DNA of 19,057 bases from Candidatus Thorarchaeota archaeon (GTDB lineage Archaea > Asgardarchaeota > Thorarchaeia > Thorarchaeales > Thorarchaeaceae). Where the stretch lies: positions 1 to 19,057 of the forward strand of contig SDOA01000079.1 in NCBI GenBank assembly GCA_004524595.1, read 5' to 3'. Shown here piece by piece: positions 6,638-13,329 of the stretch. The notes beneath the pieces are model-generated. The model saw only the letters and a program-made list of their open reading frames with translations, made no database searches and was not told the origin of the DNA. How positions within the stretch are numbered: the first letter of the stretch is position 1; every line of letters starts with the position of its first letter. A program made the translations under genes and the position numbers.

Positions 6638-7000
6638 TTGTCAAACCTTAGAAGAATAGCCATTGCAACTATTGCTGGTGCATTGCTTGGTGTGCTTTGC
6701 ATCATTGGAGTAGGAAGTAGAATAGATGGAGGATATTCTAATATGATCTATTTACTTGCTGTCTGGTACAACCGAGTAATCATGGGTCTCATGATTGGAT
6801 TCGCTGGTACTGTAACAATAATTCATAGTGAGAAAGAGAAGAACTATCTTAATACGATTGTGAGAGGTCTTATCTTAGGTCTCATTGTCTCATCAGCAAC
6901 ATTACTATTATCTGAGAGTATCTTTGACCTCATGGGCTGGTTTGCAGGGATCATCTATGGTCCAATAATAGATACTGTAGCTACAACTACTGAGAAATAG
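6638..7000 (+). CDS. Small integral membrane protein with four helices
   Basis: 120 residues from a TTG start; GGTG at 6627-6630 lies 7 nt upstream and supports it. Hydrophobic segments at about 6-26, 36-60, 75-93 and 97-116 predict four transmembrane helices, with basic residues (NLRRIA) at the N-terminus and a charged loop (HSEKEKNY) between helices two and three. Several small-residue motifs (GALLGVL, GLMIGF, GLILGL) suggest tight helix packing. I do not recognise a family; it could be a small transporter subunit or a membrane anchor. The 3' end overlaps the 3' end of the convergent gene by 14 bases. Confidence 0.72.
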   Translation: MSNLRRIAIATIAGALLGVLCIIGVGSRIDGGYSNMIYLLAVWYNRVIMGLMIGFAGTVTIIHSEKEKNYLNTIVRGLILGLIVSSATLLLSESIFDLMGWFAGIIYGPIIDTVATTTEK

Positions 7001-7436
7001 CCTCAACCAGTTTCTGCATCTCATCGGATGTAAGCACTCTAAGCTGAAATAATACATTACTAGATAGTTTTAGAAATCTTGTCTTATCAAATGACTCGAG
7101 TCGATTTTCTAGCGCGGCATCTAGTATTTGAGAAATATATGCAAAGTCACTAGTGTCTATTGAATCATCTATGACGCCTGATCTCTTTAGAATCTTGAAC
7201 AAGGTTGCATCATCGGATAAGATCTCACCATCAGAAACATCGAGTGTTATATCTACAACATCAGGATATGTGTATCGTTGCATAGCTGAAGAGATTGCAT
7301 CATACATTGCTGCGATTGCATCTTCGTTCATTCTCTTTGAGAATCGACGTAGACTGCCTTCTACATGGAGTCTTGCTCTCATGAGGAGTTCTCTCCCTCC
7401 GTCTAATGTTTCATCAATTACGCCAGTATGAGGCAT
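6987..7436 (-). CDS. All-helical protein of unknown function, HEPN-like N-terminal half
   Basis: 149 residues from ATG 7436. The N-terminal half (GRELLMRARLHVEGSLRRFSKRM, EDAIAAMYDAISSAMQRY) has the two-helix pattern of archaeal HEPN-like proteins, but the catalytic RxxxxH motif of HEPN RNases is not evident, so the likeness is structural at best. An acidic linker (about 68-98) is followed by a second helical part (FAYISQILDAALENRLESFDKTRFLKL). ATG 7451 is in frame, but GAGGGA lies between the two ATGs 6 nt before 7436, and the TATA-like box fits the shorter start. It is probably cytosolic. Tail-to-tail overlap of 14 bases with the membrane-protein gene could give antisense effects. Confidence 0.7.
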   Translation of the reverse strand: MPHTGVIDETLDGGRELLMRARLHVEGSLRRFSKRMNEDAIAAMYDAISSAMQRYTYPDVVDITLDVSDGEILSDDATLFKILKRSGVIDDSIDTSDFAYISQILDAALENRLESFDKTRFLKLSSNVLFQLRVLTSDEMQKLVEAISQ

Positions 7437-7461
7437 CGTAGTCCCTCTCATAAAATCTACC

Positions 7462-7470
7462 CTTTATATT
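7462..7470 (-). promoter_or_regulatory. TATA-like box for the gene starting at 7436
   Basis: AATATAAAG on the - strand is centred about 29 nt before ATG 7436, so the message would have almost no leader. Confidence 0.45.
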
Positions 7471-7667
7471 AACAATTGTGAATAATTAATCTTTCTAAAT
7501 AACACCAAATTTCGAATAGGTATCTCCTCTGATTGTACTCAAACCATGATTAATGAAGCGGTTGCTAAGATTAATAACTAAGATAATCTAAAATTATCTG
7601 GTTAAATATCACAGGTGAGAAGCTTAAATCAACATCTGATGGCTTAAGCGAAGGCAAACTCTTGCGA
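7471..7667. repeat. A/T-rich gap with several dyads
   Basis: No gene is seen here. AGATAAT (7581-7587) and ATTATCT (7593-7599) form a perfect 7-bp stem with a 5-nt loop. GCTTAA (7622-7627) and TTAAGC (7644-7649) form a 6-bp repeat, the latter inside a GCTTAAGC palindrome. GATTAAT occurs twice. These may be protein-binding dyads controlling the small membrane-protein gene, or simply A/T-rich coincidence. Confidence 0.25.
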
Positions 7668-7711
7668 TTTTAATACATCTATTCTATGCTTCTATTGCTT
7701 GTGTAGGAGGT
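7668..7711 (+). promoter_or_regulatory. Promoter and strong Shine-Dalgarno of the 58-residue membrane-protein gene
   Basis: TTTTAATAC at 7668-7676 is a TATA-like box that would start transcription near 7699. GGAGGT at 7706-7711, 6 nt before ATG 7718, is among the strongest ribosome binding sites in the window and indicates that this short frame is really translated. Confidence 0.55.
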
Positions 7712-7717
7712 AAAGGA

Positions 7718-7894
7718 ATGCAAATTTTTGTTGAAGACCCGGATAATCCAATAAATCCAATCGTTCAACCAATTGCTGAAGCATTGGAGACCCCTGAAGG
7801 GCAATTAACAATTGGGTTGATTATTATTGCTGTAATTGTTTTGATTATAGTATTAGTGATGTTTGTAAAGAAACGGAAGCAACAGAGTACATAG
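7718..7894 (+). CDS. 58-residue single-pass membrane protein
   Basis: A short gene from ATG 7718 to TAG 7892-7894. Residues 1-30 are acidic and proline-rich (VEDPDNPINPIVQPI, then EALETPEGQL), residues 31-50 form one strongly hydrophobic helix (TIGLIIIAVIVLIIVLVMFV), and the tail KKRKQQST is basic. By the positive-inside rule the N-terminus is outside and the short tail inside. There is no cleavage site, Cys or catalytic motif. It may be a small regulatory or adaptor subunit of a membrane complex; no family is recognised. Support for being real comes from a strong Shine-Dalgarno, an upstream TATA-like box, a sensible topology and a terminator directly after the stop. Confidence 0.75.
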   Translation: MQIFVEDPDNPINPIVQPIAEALETPEGQLTIGLIIIAVIVLIIVLVMFVKKRKQQST

Positions 7895-7897
7895 AAT

Positions 7898-7966
7898 CTG
7901 CGCTCTATCACGGTTAAATAATTGAAACCATTTGCGTGATAGTTTGCAGTTCATTTTATTTATTTT
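7898..7966. terminator. Terminator hairpin between convergent genes
   Basis: CTATCACG (7905-7912) and CGTGATAG (7935-7942) pair perfectly over 8 bp. Outside a 3-by-3 internal loop, CTGC (7898-7901) pairs with GCAG (7946-7949). The stem is followed on the + strand by TTCATTTTATTTATTTT (7950-7966). It begins 4 nt after the small membrane-protein stop and lies ahead of the opposing zinc-ribbon gene. Confidence 0.6.
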
Positions 7967-7989
7967 GATGTGGTATTAGGTTTATGTCA

Positions 7990-9648
7990 CTACTTTAGAG
8001 ACTTTCCACACTCGGGACAGAATTTGGAGTTCTCACTGATTTCTGCTTTGCATTCTGGGCATCTACCAGCAAGTGTCGTGTACAATGGTTCAAGCCTTTC
8101 ACGAACACCTTCCTTCAGGAGTTGTCTACTCCAAAGATCATCAATTCCTTTCTTGAAAGCTTTAACACTTTCAGGATTTTTCAATACATTGCTATTATCA
8201 CAAGCATCTCTAAATGAGGTCACAAAGGATGCACTATCTTTGAGTTGATCATTTACTAATTTTTTCAGGAACTTCTCTAGTTTTTCATCCAAAGCTAAAT
8301 GATTGTAGGGGATATCAATTCTGTCTTCAGGTACTAGGATTGGAGCGAAAATGGTTGGATTCCCAGTAGTATAAGTGGCAATCCAGGTTCTGAAATGTAC
8401 CAAGGTCAAGGGAGCTAGGCCTTTAATCGAATCGTTATCTAGAGTTAGTCTTTGTATCTGCTGCAGCTCGTTCTTAAGATCCTCGAATCTCTTTTCCACC
8501 ATTCCATCCATACTCTCAATTGAGGTCTGGACCTTACTCTTTGTGTTCTTGAATTCTCTCTCTTTTGCATCTCTTTCTTCTCTCATTTCTTCGAGTTGTT
8601 GCTGAATATCGCGTATCTGAGCATTAACTGATTCTTCTTCATCCCTGATATCTTGAGCTAGTTTGGAATCCAAGTCTCCTGCGCTTAGGATTGCAGCTTG
8701 AGCTAGATCATTGATTGAATCTACTACTTCAGAATAAGTTGGAACTGTATTCGCTAGGTCATCTGTTAGAGACCTGTATCTTTCAATAGCATCCTCAAGC
8801 TCGATATCAACCAAGCTTTCTCTTGAAGTCTTAATATCATCCAATATTCGGTTGAAGAAACGCTCAAGTTCTACTGTATCTCTTGTGAGTTGAGCTAGGA
8901 GAGCTCTTCTATCTTTCTGATGTTTTTCTCTCAATCTATATGATTTGTCTGAGAGTCTTGTTTGCAATTTTTCAATCCGAAGTGCAGAGGACTCTTCTTG
9001 AGTCTTTAATCGTTTTTCCCACCGTGCCATCTCAGAGGAAATGACATTTTCCATTACTTTCAATTGGTCAGTCAAGCGTTCTTTAGTTATCTTCTGAAGT
9101 TGTTCCATCGTCCCAAGACGCTGTCGAGCTCCTTCAAGTACTTCTTGAAAATTCTGACTTATAGTCAGAGCAAGTTGAGAATCAATTTTTAATTCGAGAT
9201 TGTTCAACTTTGCATTTGGATCGACTTCTTCGAAATCCTGTCCATGTACTACAAATAGCTCCGGTTCTTGGATATTTCGAAGTTGGTGCACTTTTGGTTC
9301 AACAGTCTTAAGGAGAGGAAGTGCTTTATCAACACCAGCTGGAATGTCTTCGAATTTTGATATTTCAGTATTGAGTATTCGTCGTACTGGACCAGTGGCA
9401 GTATCTTCACTCAGTTCTATGTTGACAGAGGACTCACCAATTGATGAAAGAACGATTGAATTTGAATCAGACACTTGCACAATCCAAAATGGTATTGTGA
9501 CCTGTGAGAGAAATCTGAGTTTCGCCTTTCCTTTCTTATTTGATTCAGCAAGAATGAAGGCCATAGCAAGAGCTGCTTCGTTAGTATCAGGGATAATTTT
9601 GGTCTTTGTCTTTTTGAAGAGAAAATCTAGAGCAATCTGTCTGACCAT
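7990..9648 (-). CDS. Coiled-coil protein with C-terminal zinc ribbon
   Basis: 552 residues. An N-terminal globular part (about 1-165) has strand-rich segments such as FLSQVTIPFWIVQVS and SIVLSSIGESSVNIEL. A long charged coiled coil follows (about 170-275 and 330-400, broken by a helical region near 280-325). A compact domain (about 405-525, PLTLVHFRTWIATY, PTIFAPILVPEDRID) precedes a rubredoxin-like zinc ribbon at the end, with C530, C533, C544 and C547 (CPEC, CPECG). No ATPase motif or membrane segment is seen. The layout suggests a dimeric scaffold or tether whose ribbon binds nucleic acid or protein; no specific family is recognised. GAGGTGG about 5 nt before ATG 9648 supports the start. 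It is the largest orphan in the window and is probably transcribed alone. Confidence 0.85.
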   Translation of the reverse strand: MVRQIALDFLFKKTKTKIIPDTNEAALAMAFILAESNKKGKAKLRFLSQVTIPFWIVQVSDSNSIVLSSIGESSVNIELSEDTATGPVRRILNTEISKFEDIPAGVDKALPLLKTVEPKVHQLRNIQEPELFVVHGQDFEEVDPNAKLNNLELKIDSQLALTISQNFQEVLEGARQRLGTMEQLQKITKERLTDQLKVMENVISSEMARWEKRLKTQEESSALRIEKLQTRLSDKSYRLREKHQKDRRALLAQLTRDTVELERFFNRILDDIKTSRESLVDIELEDAIERYRSLTDDLANTVPTYSEVVDSINDLAQAAILSAGDLDSKLAQDIRDEEESVNAQIRDIQQQLEEMREERDAKEREFKNTKSKVQTSIESMDGMVEKRFEDLKNELQQIQRLTLDNDSIKGLAPLTLVHFRTWIATYTTGNPTIFAPILVPEDRIDIPYNHLALDEKLEKFLKKLVNDQLKDSASFVTSFRDACDNSNVLKNPESVKAFKKGIDDLWSRQLLKEGVRERLEPLYTTLAGRCPECKAEISENSKFCPECGKSLK

Positions 9649-9737
9649 TGAACCACCTCAGAGTGCACACGGACATGTTTCTATGGTTAATTATGTTTGT
9701 TAGTTTGTCCTGTTATCAAAAGAAGTTGAAGAATGAG

Positions 9738-9786
9738 AAATAATATATATCACGAAAATTTGAGCTCATGCTTGAATTATAGAGGT
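9738..9786 (+). promoter_or_regulatory. Promoter and Shine-Dalgarno of the 63-residue gene
   Basis: AATAATATATATCAC around 9738-9752 is a good TATA-like box placing the transcript start near 9771. GAGGT at 9782-9786 is 8 nt before ATG 9795. Confidence 0.5.
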
Positions 9787-9794
9787 CTTTAACA

Positions 9795-9986
9795 ATGACA
9801 GACTATAGAAGCATGTTAACTAAAGCTGGAATTTCCAGTGGTGAAGTATCAATAATTGTCCACAATCTTGAGAAACTCGAAGGTGCTGGTTTTCGTGGCA
9901 GAATTGACGATGTTGTGAATAAAGTAATCAAGGACTCCTCCTTCAGATCTTCTTTCATGCGAGATTATCGAGTTGCGATGCGATGA
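9795..9986 (+). CDS. 63-residue soluble orphan protein
   Basis: Begins MTDYRSMLTKAGISSGE and ends MRDYRVAMR. Predicted mostly helical (VSIIVHNLEKLEGAG, IDDVVNKVIKDSSFRSSFM) with a mixed charge pattern and no Cys, signal or membrane segment. I do not recognise it. A promoter and ribosome binding site fit the start, which supports a genuine small gene. Two arginine-rich ends and a short GFRGR turn could suit nucleic-acid or protein contact, but nothing shows that. It is divergent from the zinc-ribbon gene and convergent with the arrestin-like gene. Confidence 0.65.
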   Translation: MTDYRSMLTKAGISSGEVSIIVHNLEKLEGAGFRGRIDDVVNKVIKDSSFRSSFMRDYRVAMR

Positions 9987-10037
9987 ATATGCTTCCTAGA
10001 AGATTGGGACACACTCTCTCAATGTAATGTGGTTTCT

Positions 10038-10898
10038 CTACCATTCATCAAAACCTAAATCAATAGCAATCTCGTCTAATAAATCTCTCTTTGGTGCACT
10101 ATCTGAGAACTTTAAGGGACATTTGATGGAGGGGTCGAAGTTCCATCCTACATCAAGTGTCACCTTTAAATGATATGTCACTTTGAATAGATTCGATACA
10201 AATGGTAGATGATATCTCCAATTATTACCAATCTCAATCTCTAACCATCTATCAAAATCATCCCAGTGAACTTCATGAAATTTTCTTTCAAGTGGTCTCT
10301 CACGTTCCAATGTTCTTCTGCCACAATTTGCGACCTCACGCTTTACTATCTCAAACCTGACCCCCCGAACATTGTTACGCTGTTCCACTTTAAATCGTAC
10401 TCTCAATCCTGTTTCTAACCTGAAGATGTTTTCTTCTAATTGTACTTGTAGTTCATCTTGTTTAATAGTTGAAGGCTCGAGTTGATTTTTATCTTCAAGA
10501 AACGGCGGTCTGTTCTGCAAGACTTTGAATAACTTTTTGCATTTTGGATCAATTGCCCAGGTTACTTCTACTACTGCTTCCGCACTGTACTCGATATGAC
10601 CATAGTATCCCTGATAAGAAGGTGGCAAATTTTTTGGGAGCGGAATAGCGAATGGTATCATTGTTGCTCCTTCAGGGAACATCCTTCCTTCATTGATTCT
10701 GAAAACTTTTCCAATTATCACCTTATCATCAGTGACTCTTGTGTCTCCTGAACCGTGCTCGGTGTGTTCTTTTCCTCTCACCTTTAGTATTACACGGTTG
10801 CATTCAAATGGTCTATCTGTTCTGATTGAGACCATCCCTTCTAATTTTTCACCAGGAAATAGTCGCGATTCACGTAAATGAATATCAACTGCTCTCAT
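10038..10898 (-). CDS. Arrestin-fold protein (alpha-arrestin / Spo0M-like)
   Basis: 286 residues with the two-domain beta-sandwich pattern of arrestins. The N-domain shows FPGEKLEGMVSIRTDRP (14-30), then VILKVRGKEHTEHG and FAIPLPKNLPPSYQGYYGHIEYSAEAVVEV (83-112); the PPSYxGxxGxIxYxAxA string is the arrestin N-domain hallmark. The C-domain (about 160-270) has a strand-rich ending with FKVTYHLKVTLDVG and CPLKF. Eukaryotic relatives are cargo and receptor adaptors in membrane traffic; bacterial Spo0M relatives affect sporulation and cell shape. PPxY-type motifs seen in alpha-arrestins are not obvious. No signal peptide, so it is cytosolic. Neighbouring DMT transporter and phosphatase genes run the same way but with gaps of about 85 nt, so co-transcription is uncertain. 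The fold is fairly sure; the role is not. Confidence 0.8.
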   Translation of the reverse strand: MRAVDIHLRESRLFPGEKLEGMVSIRTDRPFECNRVILKVRGKEHTEHGSGDTRVTDDKVIIGKVFRINEGRMFPEGATMIPFAIPLPKNLPPSYQGYYGHIEYSAEAVVEVTWAIDPKCKKLFKVLQNRPPFLEDKNQLEPSTIKQDELQVQLEENIFRLETGLRVRFKVEQRNNVRGVRFEIVKREVANCGRRTLERERPLERKFHEVHWDDFDRWLEIEIGNNWRYHLPFVSNLFKVTYHLKVTLDVGWNFDPSIKCPLKFSDSAPKRDLLDEIAIDLGFDEW

Positions 10899-10985
10899 AT
10901 TCTATTCCATGTTGAGTTACTCGCGGAGGCAAATAGATTTTCGCTCTGGTTTTCAAAAATCGAGTAAATTATGATTGATGGTTTT

Positions 10986-11834
10986 TTAATCCTGATACTT
11001 GCTCAGTAAAATTACTCCGATGACCCCGAATGCCAATCCAATTGAATAGAATGGGATATTCATGATGACCTGTCCAAAAATCATTATTCCTCCAAGAATC
11101 ACTGCAAACATACTTACTGTACCAGTAATTGCATTGAACCGTGAGGCTGGATTCCTTTGCAGTCCTATCGAAATAGTATATATCGCTGCTATTGCGGTGA
11201 AGATTCCCATAAGGATAAGGGGTATTAGTGCATTGATGAATCCTTGAAAGATATCTGTCCCTTCAAAGAGTGCAAGAGTAAACCATTGAGTGAATTGCGC
11301 TGCGAGTGCCTGAAAGAATGATGTGATTGGTGCCCACAAAATAGCTACACGACTTGTACCTGCCGCCATTCCTCCAATTCCTATCAGCATAACCATTGAG
11401 TAAAAGAGGATTCCAGTAAACTCCGAAAACATCATGGGTTCTGTGACCGCTCCAAAAGCTATGAAAACTGGTGTTAGAATCAAGAGCGTGATCCCTATGG
11501 CAGCTTGTGCATCAATCTTTTCACCTAATCGTTTGTTAGATAGAATAACCAGAGCAACAAGTCCCACATTCATGAGAGGTTGAATCACGACTATTCCGGC
11601 TAATTGAGTTGCTAGTAAGTAGGTGAGCCCACCAAAGAGTGACATTATCAGACCCATTACCCATCTTGGTTTTGAAAAGAGAATCCTTGTGTGTTTCATA
11701 GGATTCTTAGCATCAATCTCTGCAATTTCTGAAAGTGCTTCTTTTTGGATAATTGGTGCAATATTCCATAGAAGGGATGTGACGAGTGCTAAGAGTATTC
11801 CTAATATATCATTGGAAAGACCAAAAAGCTGCAT
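10986..11834 (-). CDS. DMT-superfamily (EamA/NIPA-like) membrane transporter
   Basis: 282 residues with about nine hydrophobic helices, starting ILGILLALVTSLLWNIAPIIQKEAL, a first-helix pattern shared by EamA and NIPA-type drug/metabolite transporters. A charged cytosolic loop (about 38-56) separates helix one from the next, and the second half carries an internal repeat of the fold (LILMGIFTAIAAIYTISIGL, then RFNAITGTVSMFAVILGG). This organisation matches one five-helix duplication minus a helix. The substrate could be a metabolite or Mg2+ (NIPA group) and cannot be decided. A TATA-like TTATCTTATTAG at about 11860-11871 lies about 30 nt before ATG 11834, so the leader is very short. Confidence 0.82.
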   Translation of the reverse strand: MQLFGLSNDILGILLALVTSLLWNIAPIIQKEALSEIAEIDAKNPMKHTRILFSKPRWVMGLIMSLFGGLTYLLATQLAGIVVIQPLMNVGLVALVILSNKRLGEKIDAQAAIGITLLILTPVFIAFGAVTEPMMFSEFTGILFYSMVMLIGIGGMAAGTSRVAILWAPITSFFQALAAQFTQWFTLALFEGTDIFQGFINALIPLILMGIFTAIAAIYTISIGLQRNPASRFNAITGTVSMFAVILGGIMIFGQVIMNIPFYSIGLAFGVIGVILLSKYQD

Positions 11835-11918
11835 AATGAATCAAAAAGATTCAGTGCAATCTCCTAATAAGATAACCTCTTAGTCAAAGAATCATATTTC
11901 CCATACCCCAGTCGTTGT

Positions 11919-12635
11919 CTACTTGAGTGATGGTAATAACGATGACCTCACTGGCTCTTCTCTGTCACTCACAAAAAGAATAGGCTTTCCATTTCTTATA
12001 GTAACGCAAAGTCCACCCAAGAATGGTTCTCTATCTTCCCATTCAAGTGGTCGATTGAAGAACATCCGTTTCGATGCCATTAATGAAAGATCATGAGTCA
12101 CATGTACATGCATCTGTGGTTCACTAAGTCTAAGAAGTCTTGTTAATGTGTCATCAATCAATCTCATCTTAAAATCATCAAATGGCTCTATTCCGTCAAA
12201 TTCCTTCTCTGCCCACCGATTGACGAACTCTGTAACATTCTCACCATTGGGTTGAAGATTCTTCCATACTTCTTGCTGCGTATACTCTGGTCTGACAAGT
12301 GTCGGAAGGGGATCCATGTCAATAATTTCTCCGCCTTGTTCTGAAAATCCATGTGCTATTGCTTCAGCAGTTTCATAACATCGTGGAACAATACTGAAAA
12401 AGAGGTGAATCTTTCTGGATAAAGGAAGTCTTCTTCCAAACTCAATAGAGAGTTTTTTTCCCAGTTCTGTCAATCCTTGTCCAAGCATGTCTTTCTGGTC
12501 TCTCAGAACATCTCTATGAGAATGTCTGACAAGTAACATAACTGGCAATTCCTGTTCAAGATTCTGAAGCCATGATAGCAGAGTCTTTGCTCCATGTATC
12601 CATTCTTCACGTTCCCAATCTGACATCATTTTCAT
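11919..12635 (-). CDS. Histidine phosphatase superfamily protein with helical N-terminal extension
   Basis: 238 residues. A helical extension of about 30 residues precedes VMLLVRHSHR with the catalytic R37-H38. FFSIVPRCYETAEAIA gives the phosphate-binding R85, and HVHVTHDLSLMA the second histidine (H181). The RHSHRD string differs from the usual RHGET, as in several divergent branches of the family. Phosphate-ester hydrolysis on an unknown metabolite is expected in the cytosol. Starts at M1, M3 or M4 are all possible; a GTATATGA box at about 12651-12659 is 26 nt from M3 (12629). It is only distantly similar to the other family member at 2777-3337. Confidence 0.87.
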   Translation of the reverse strand: MKMMSDWEREEWIHGAKTLLSWLQNLEQELPVMLLVRHSHRDVLRDQKDMLGQGLTELGKKLSIEFGRRLPLSRKIHLFFSIVPRCYETAEAIAHGFSEQGGEIIDMDPLPTLVRPEYTQQEVWKNLQPNGENVTEFVNRWAEKEFDGIEPFDDFKMRLIDDTLTRLLRLSEPQMHVHVTHDLSLMASKRMFFNRPLEWEDREPFLGGLCVTIRNGKPILFVSDREEPVRSSLLPSLK

Positions 12636-12726
12636 AAGATCTAATCCATTTCATATACGTTTCCTATCTGATAACTGAAGAAACATTTCGTTATTAGAAG
12701 TGAGATATCAATTAGGTTTCTGGATT

Positions 12727-12966
12727 CTATTCATTCTCGTCGATTTTGCGAATATCGTTCCTGAATTGAACAACGAAACCATTAGCTGTCACACTCACCT
12801 TTGACTCGAGGTGAAAGACCTCACAGAAACGAAGTGCTTTACTGACATCGCTATAATTGTGAGTGTCGTGCAAGAGTGTTGACCACTCATTCTTCTTGTG
12901 TCCAATTGCATTATCAATTGCTTGTATCTTTTGTTTACAGTATCCATCAGGGCAATCAGAGGTCAT
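12727..12966 (-). CDS. 79-residue orphan protein
   Basis: From ATG 12966 it begins MTSDCPDGYCKQK, giving a CX4C pair that might bind metal or form a disulfide. A helix (QKIQAIDNAIGHKKNEWSTLL) and two strands (KVSVTANGFVVQF) follow. GGAG at 12975-12978 is 8 nt before this ATG. A longer in-frame reading from GTG 13023 exists, but ACTATAAC at about 13027-13033 looks like a TATA box whose transcript would start near 13004, after that GTG. No family is recognised. It lies upstream of the phosphatase gene on the same strand, with a gap of about 90 bases. Confidence 0.6.
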   Translation of the reverse strand: MTSDCPDGYCKQKIQAIDNAIGHKKNEWSTLLHDTHNYSDVSKALRFCEVFHLESKVSVTANGFVVQFRNDIRKIDENE

Positions 12967-13138
12967 TTCTCGCGCTCCAAGTAGTATGAGGTCCCGGCAC
13001 AGTTGGACGCGGGGATTTCGCACTAGTTATAGTGGTTTCGGTCTGTAACTCGTGTTCTCTCAATAAAAAATCCTTATTCTATCTCGGTATTCCCGAGCTT
13101 TATAGATTAATAGAGGGTGTTGATGCACAAAGAGAACG

Positions 13139-13318
13139 ATGGCATTCCCTACGTTAGTTTCGACCATCTCTCCTAGACATCTCTGTTCGTTTATACGAAC
13201 GGGAACAATAAAAAAAATCCTAGTACAAGACATTGCCCCCAATGATGGTCGAGGCTTGGCAGATACCGCAAAGGTTACTTATAGTCAGAATCAGGTCTGT
13301 GCCATCCAAAAGGCATGA
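13139..13318 (+). CDS. Doubtful 59-residue ORF upstream of uvrB
   Basis: An open frame MAFPTLVSTISP...QVCAIQKA runs to a TGA whose bases lie next to the uvrB ribosome binding site. A CTTTATAGATTAA box at 13098-13110 would start transcription about 10 nt before its ATG. Its codon use is unremarkable, a frame this long is not rare by chance, and the same bases can form an RNA stem. It may be a small leader gene of the uvr operon or spurious. Confidence 0.2.
   Translation: MAFPTLVSTISPRHLCSFIRTGTIKKILVQDIAPNDGRGLADTAKVTYSQNQVCAIQKA
13156..13256 (+). other. Long-range stem and inner hairpin in the gap before uvrB
   Basis: The roughly 300 bases between the orphan gene and uvrB hold no certain gene. 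Bases 13156-13168 and 13244-13256 can pair over 13 bp, including two G-U pairs that form only in + strand RNA; the core TCGACCATC/GATGGTCGA is perfect. Inside, GTTCGT (13185-13190) and ACGAAC (13195-13200) form a 6-bp hairpin with loop TTAT. It could be a leader structure or an ncRNA. A separate 5-bp CTCGG/CCGAG hairpin lies near 13084-13096. Confidence 0.28.
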
Positions 13319-13321
13319 GGT
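13275..13321 (+). promoter_or_regulatory. Promoter and ribosome binding site of the uvr operon
   Basis: TTACTTATAG (13275-13284) is a TATA-like box placing the start near 13307. GAGGT at 13317-13321 lies 8 nt before ATG 13330 but only 2 nt before ATG 13324, so the second ATG is favoured. No SOS-type operator was recognised. Confidence 0.5.
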
Positions 13322-13329
13322 AGATGCAG

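Noticed and set aside
9200..9703. 167-codon open frame on the + strand
   Set aside because: It is antisense to the zinc-ribbon protein, low in complexity and serine-rich as expected for a shadow frame.
13060..13242. 60-codon open frame on the - strand upstream of uvrB
   Set aside because: No ribosome binding site or convincing promoter; it overlaps the possible leader stem and shows no recognisable sequence.
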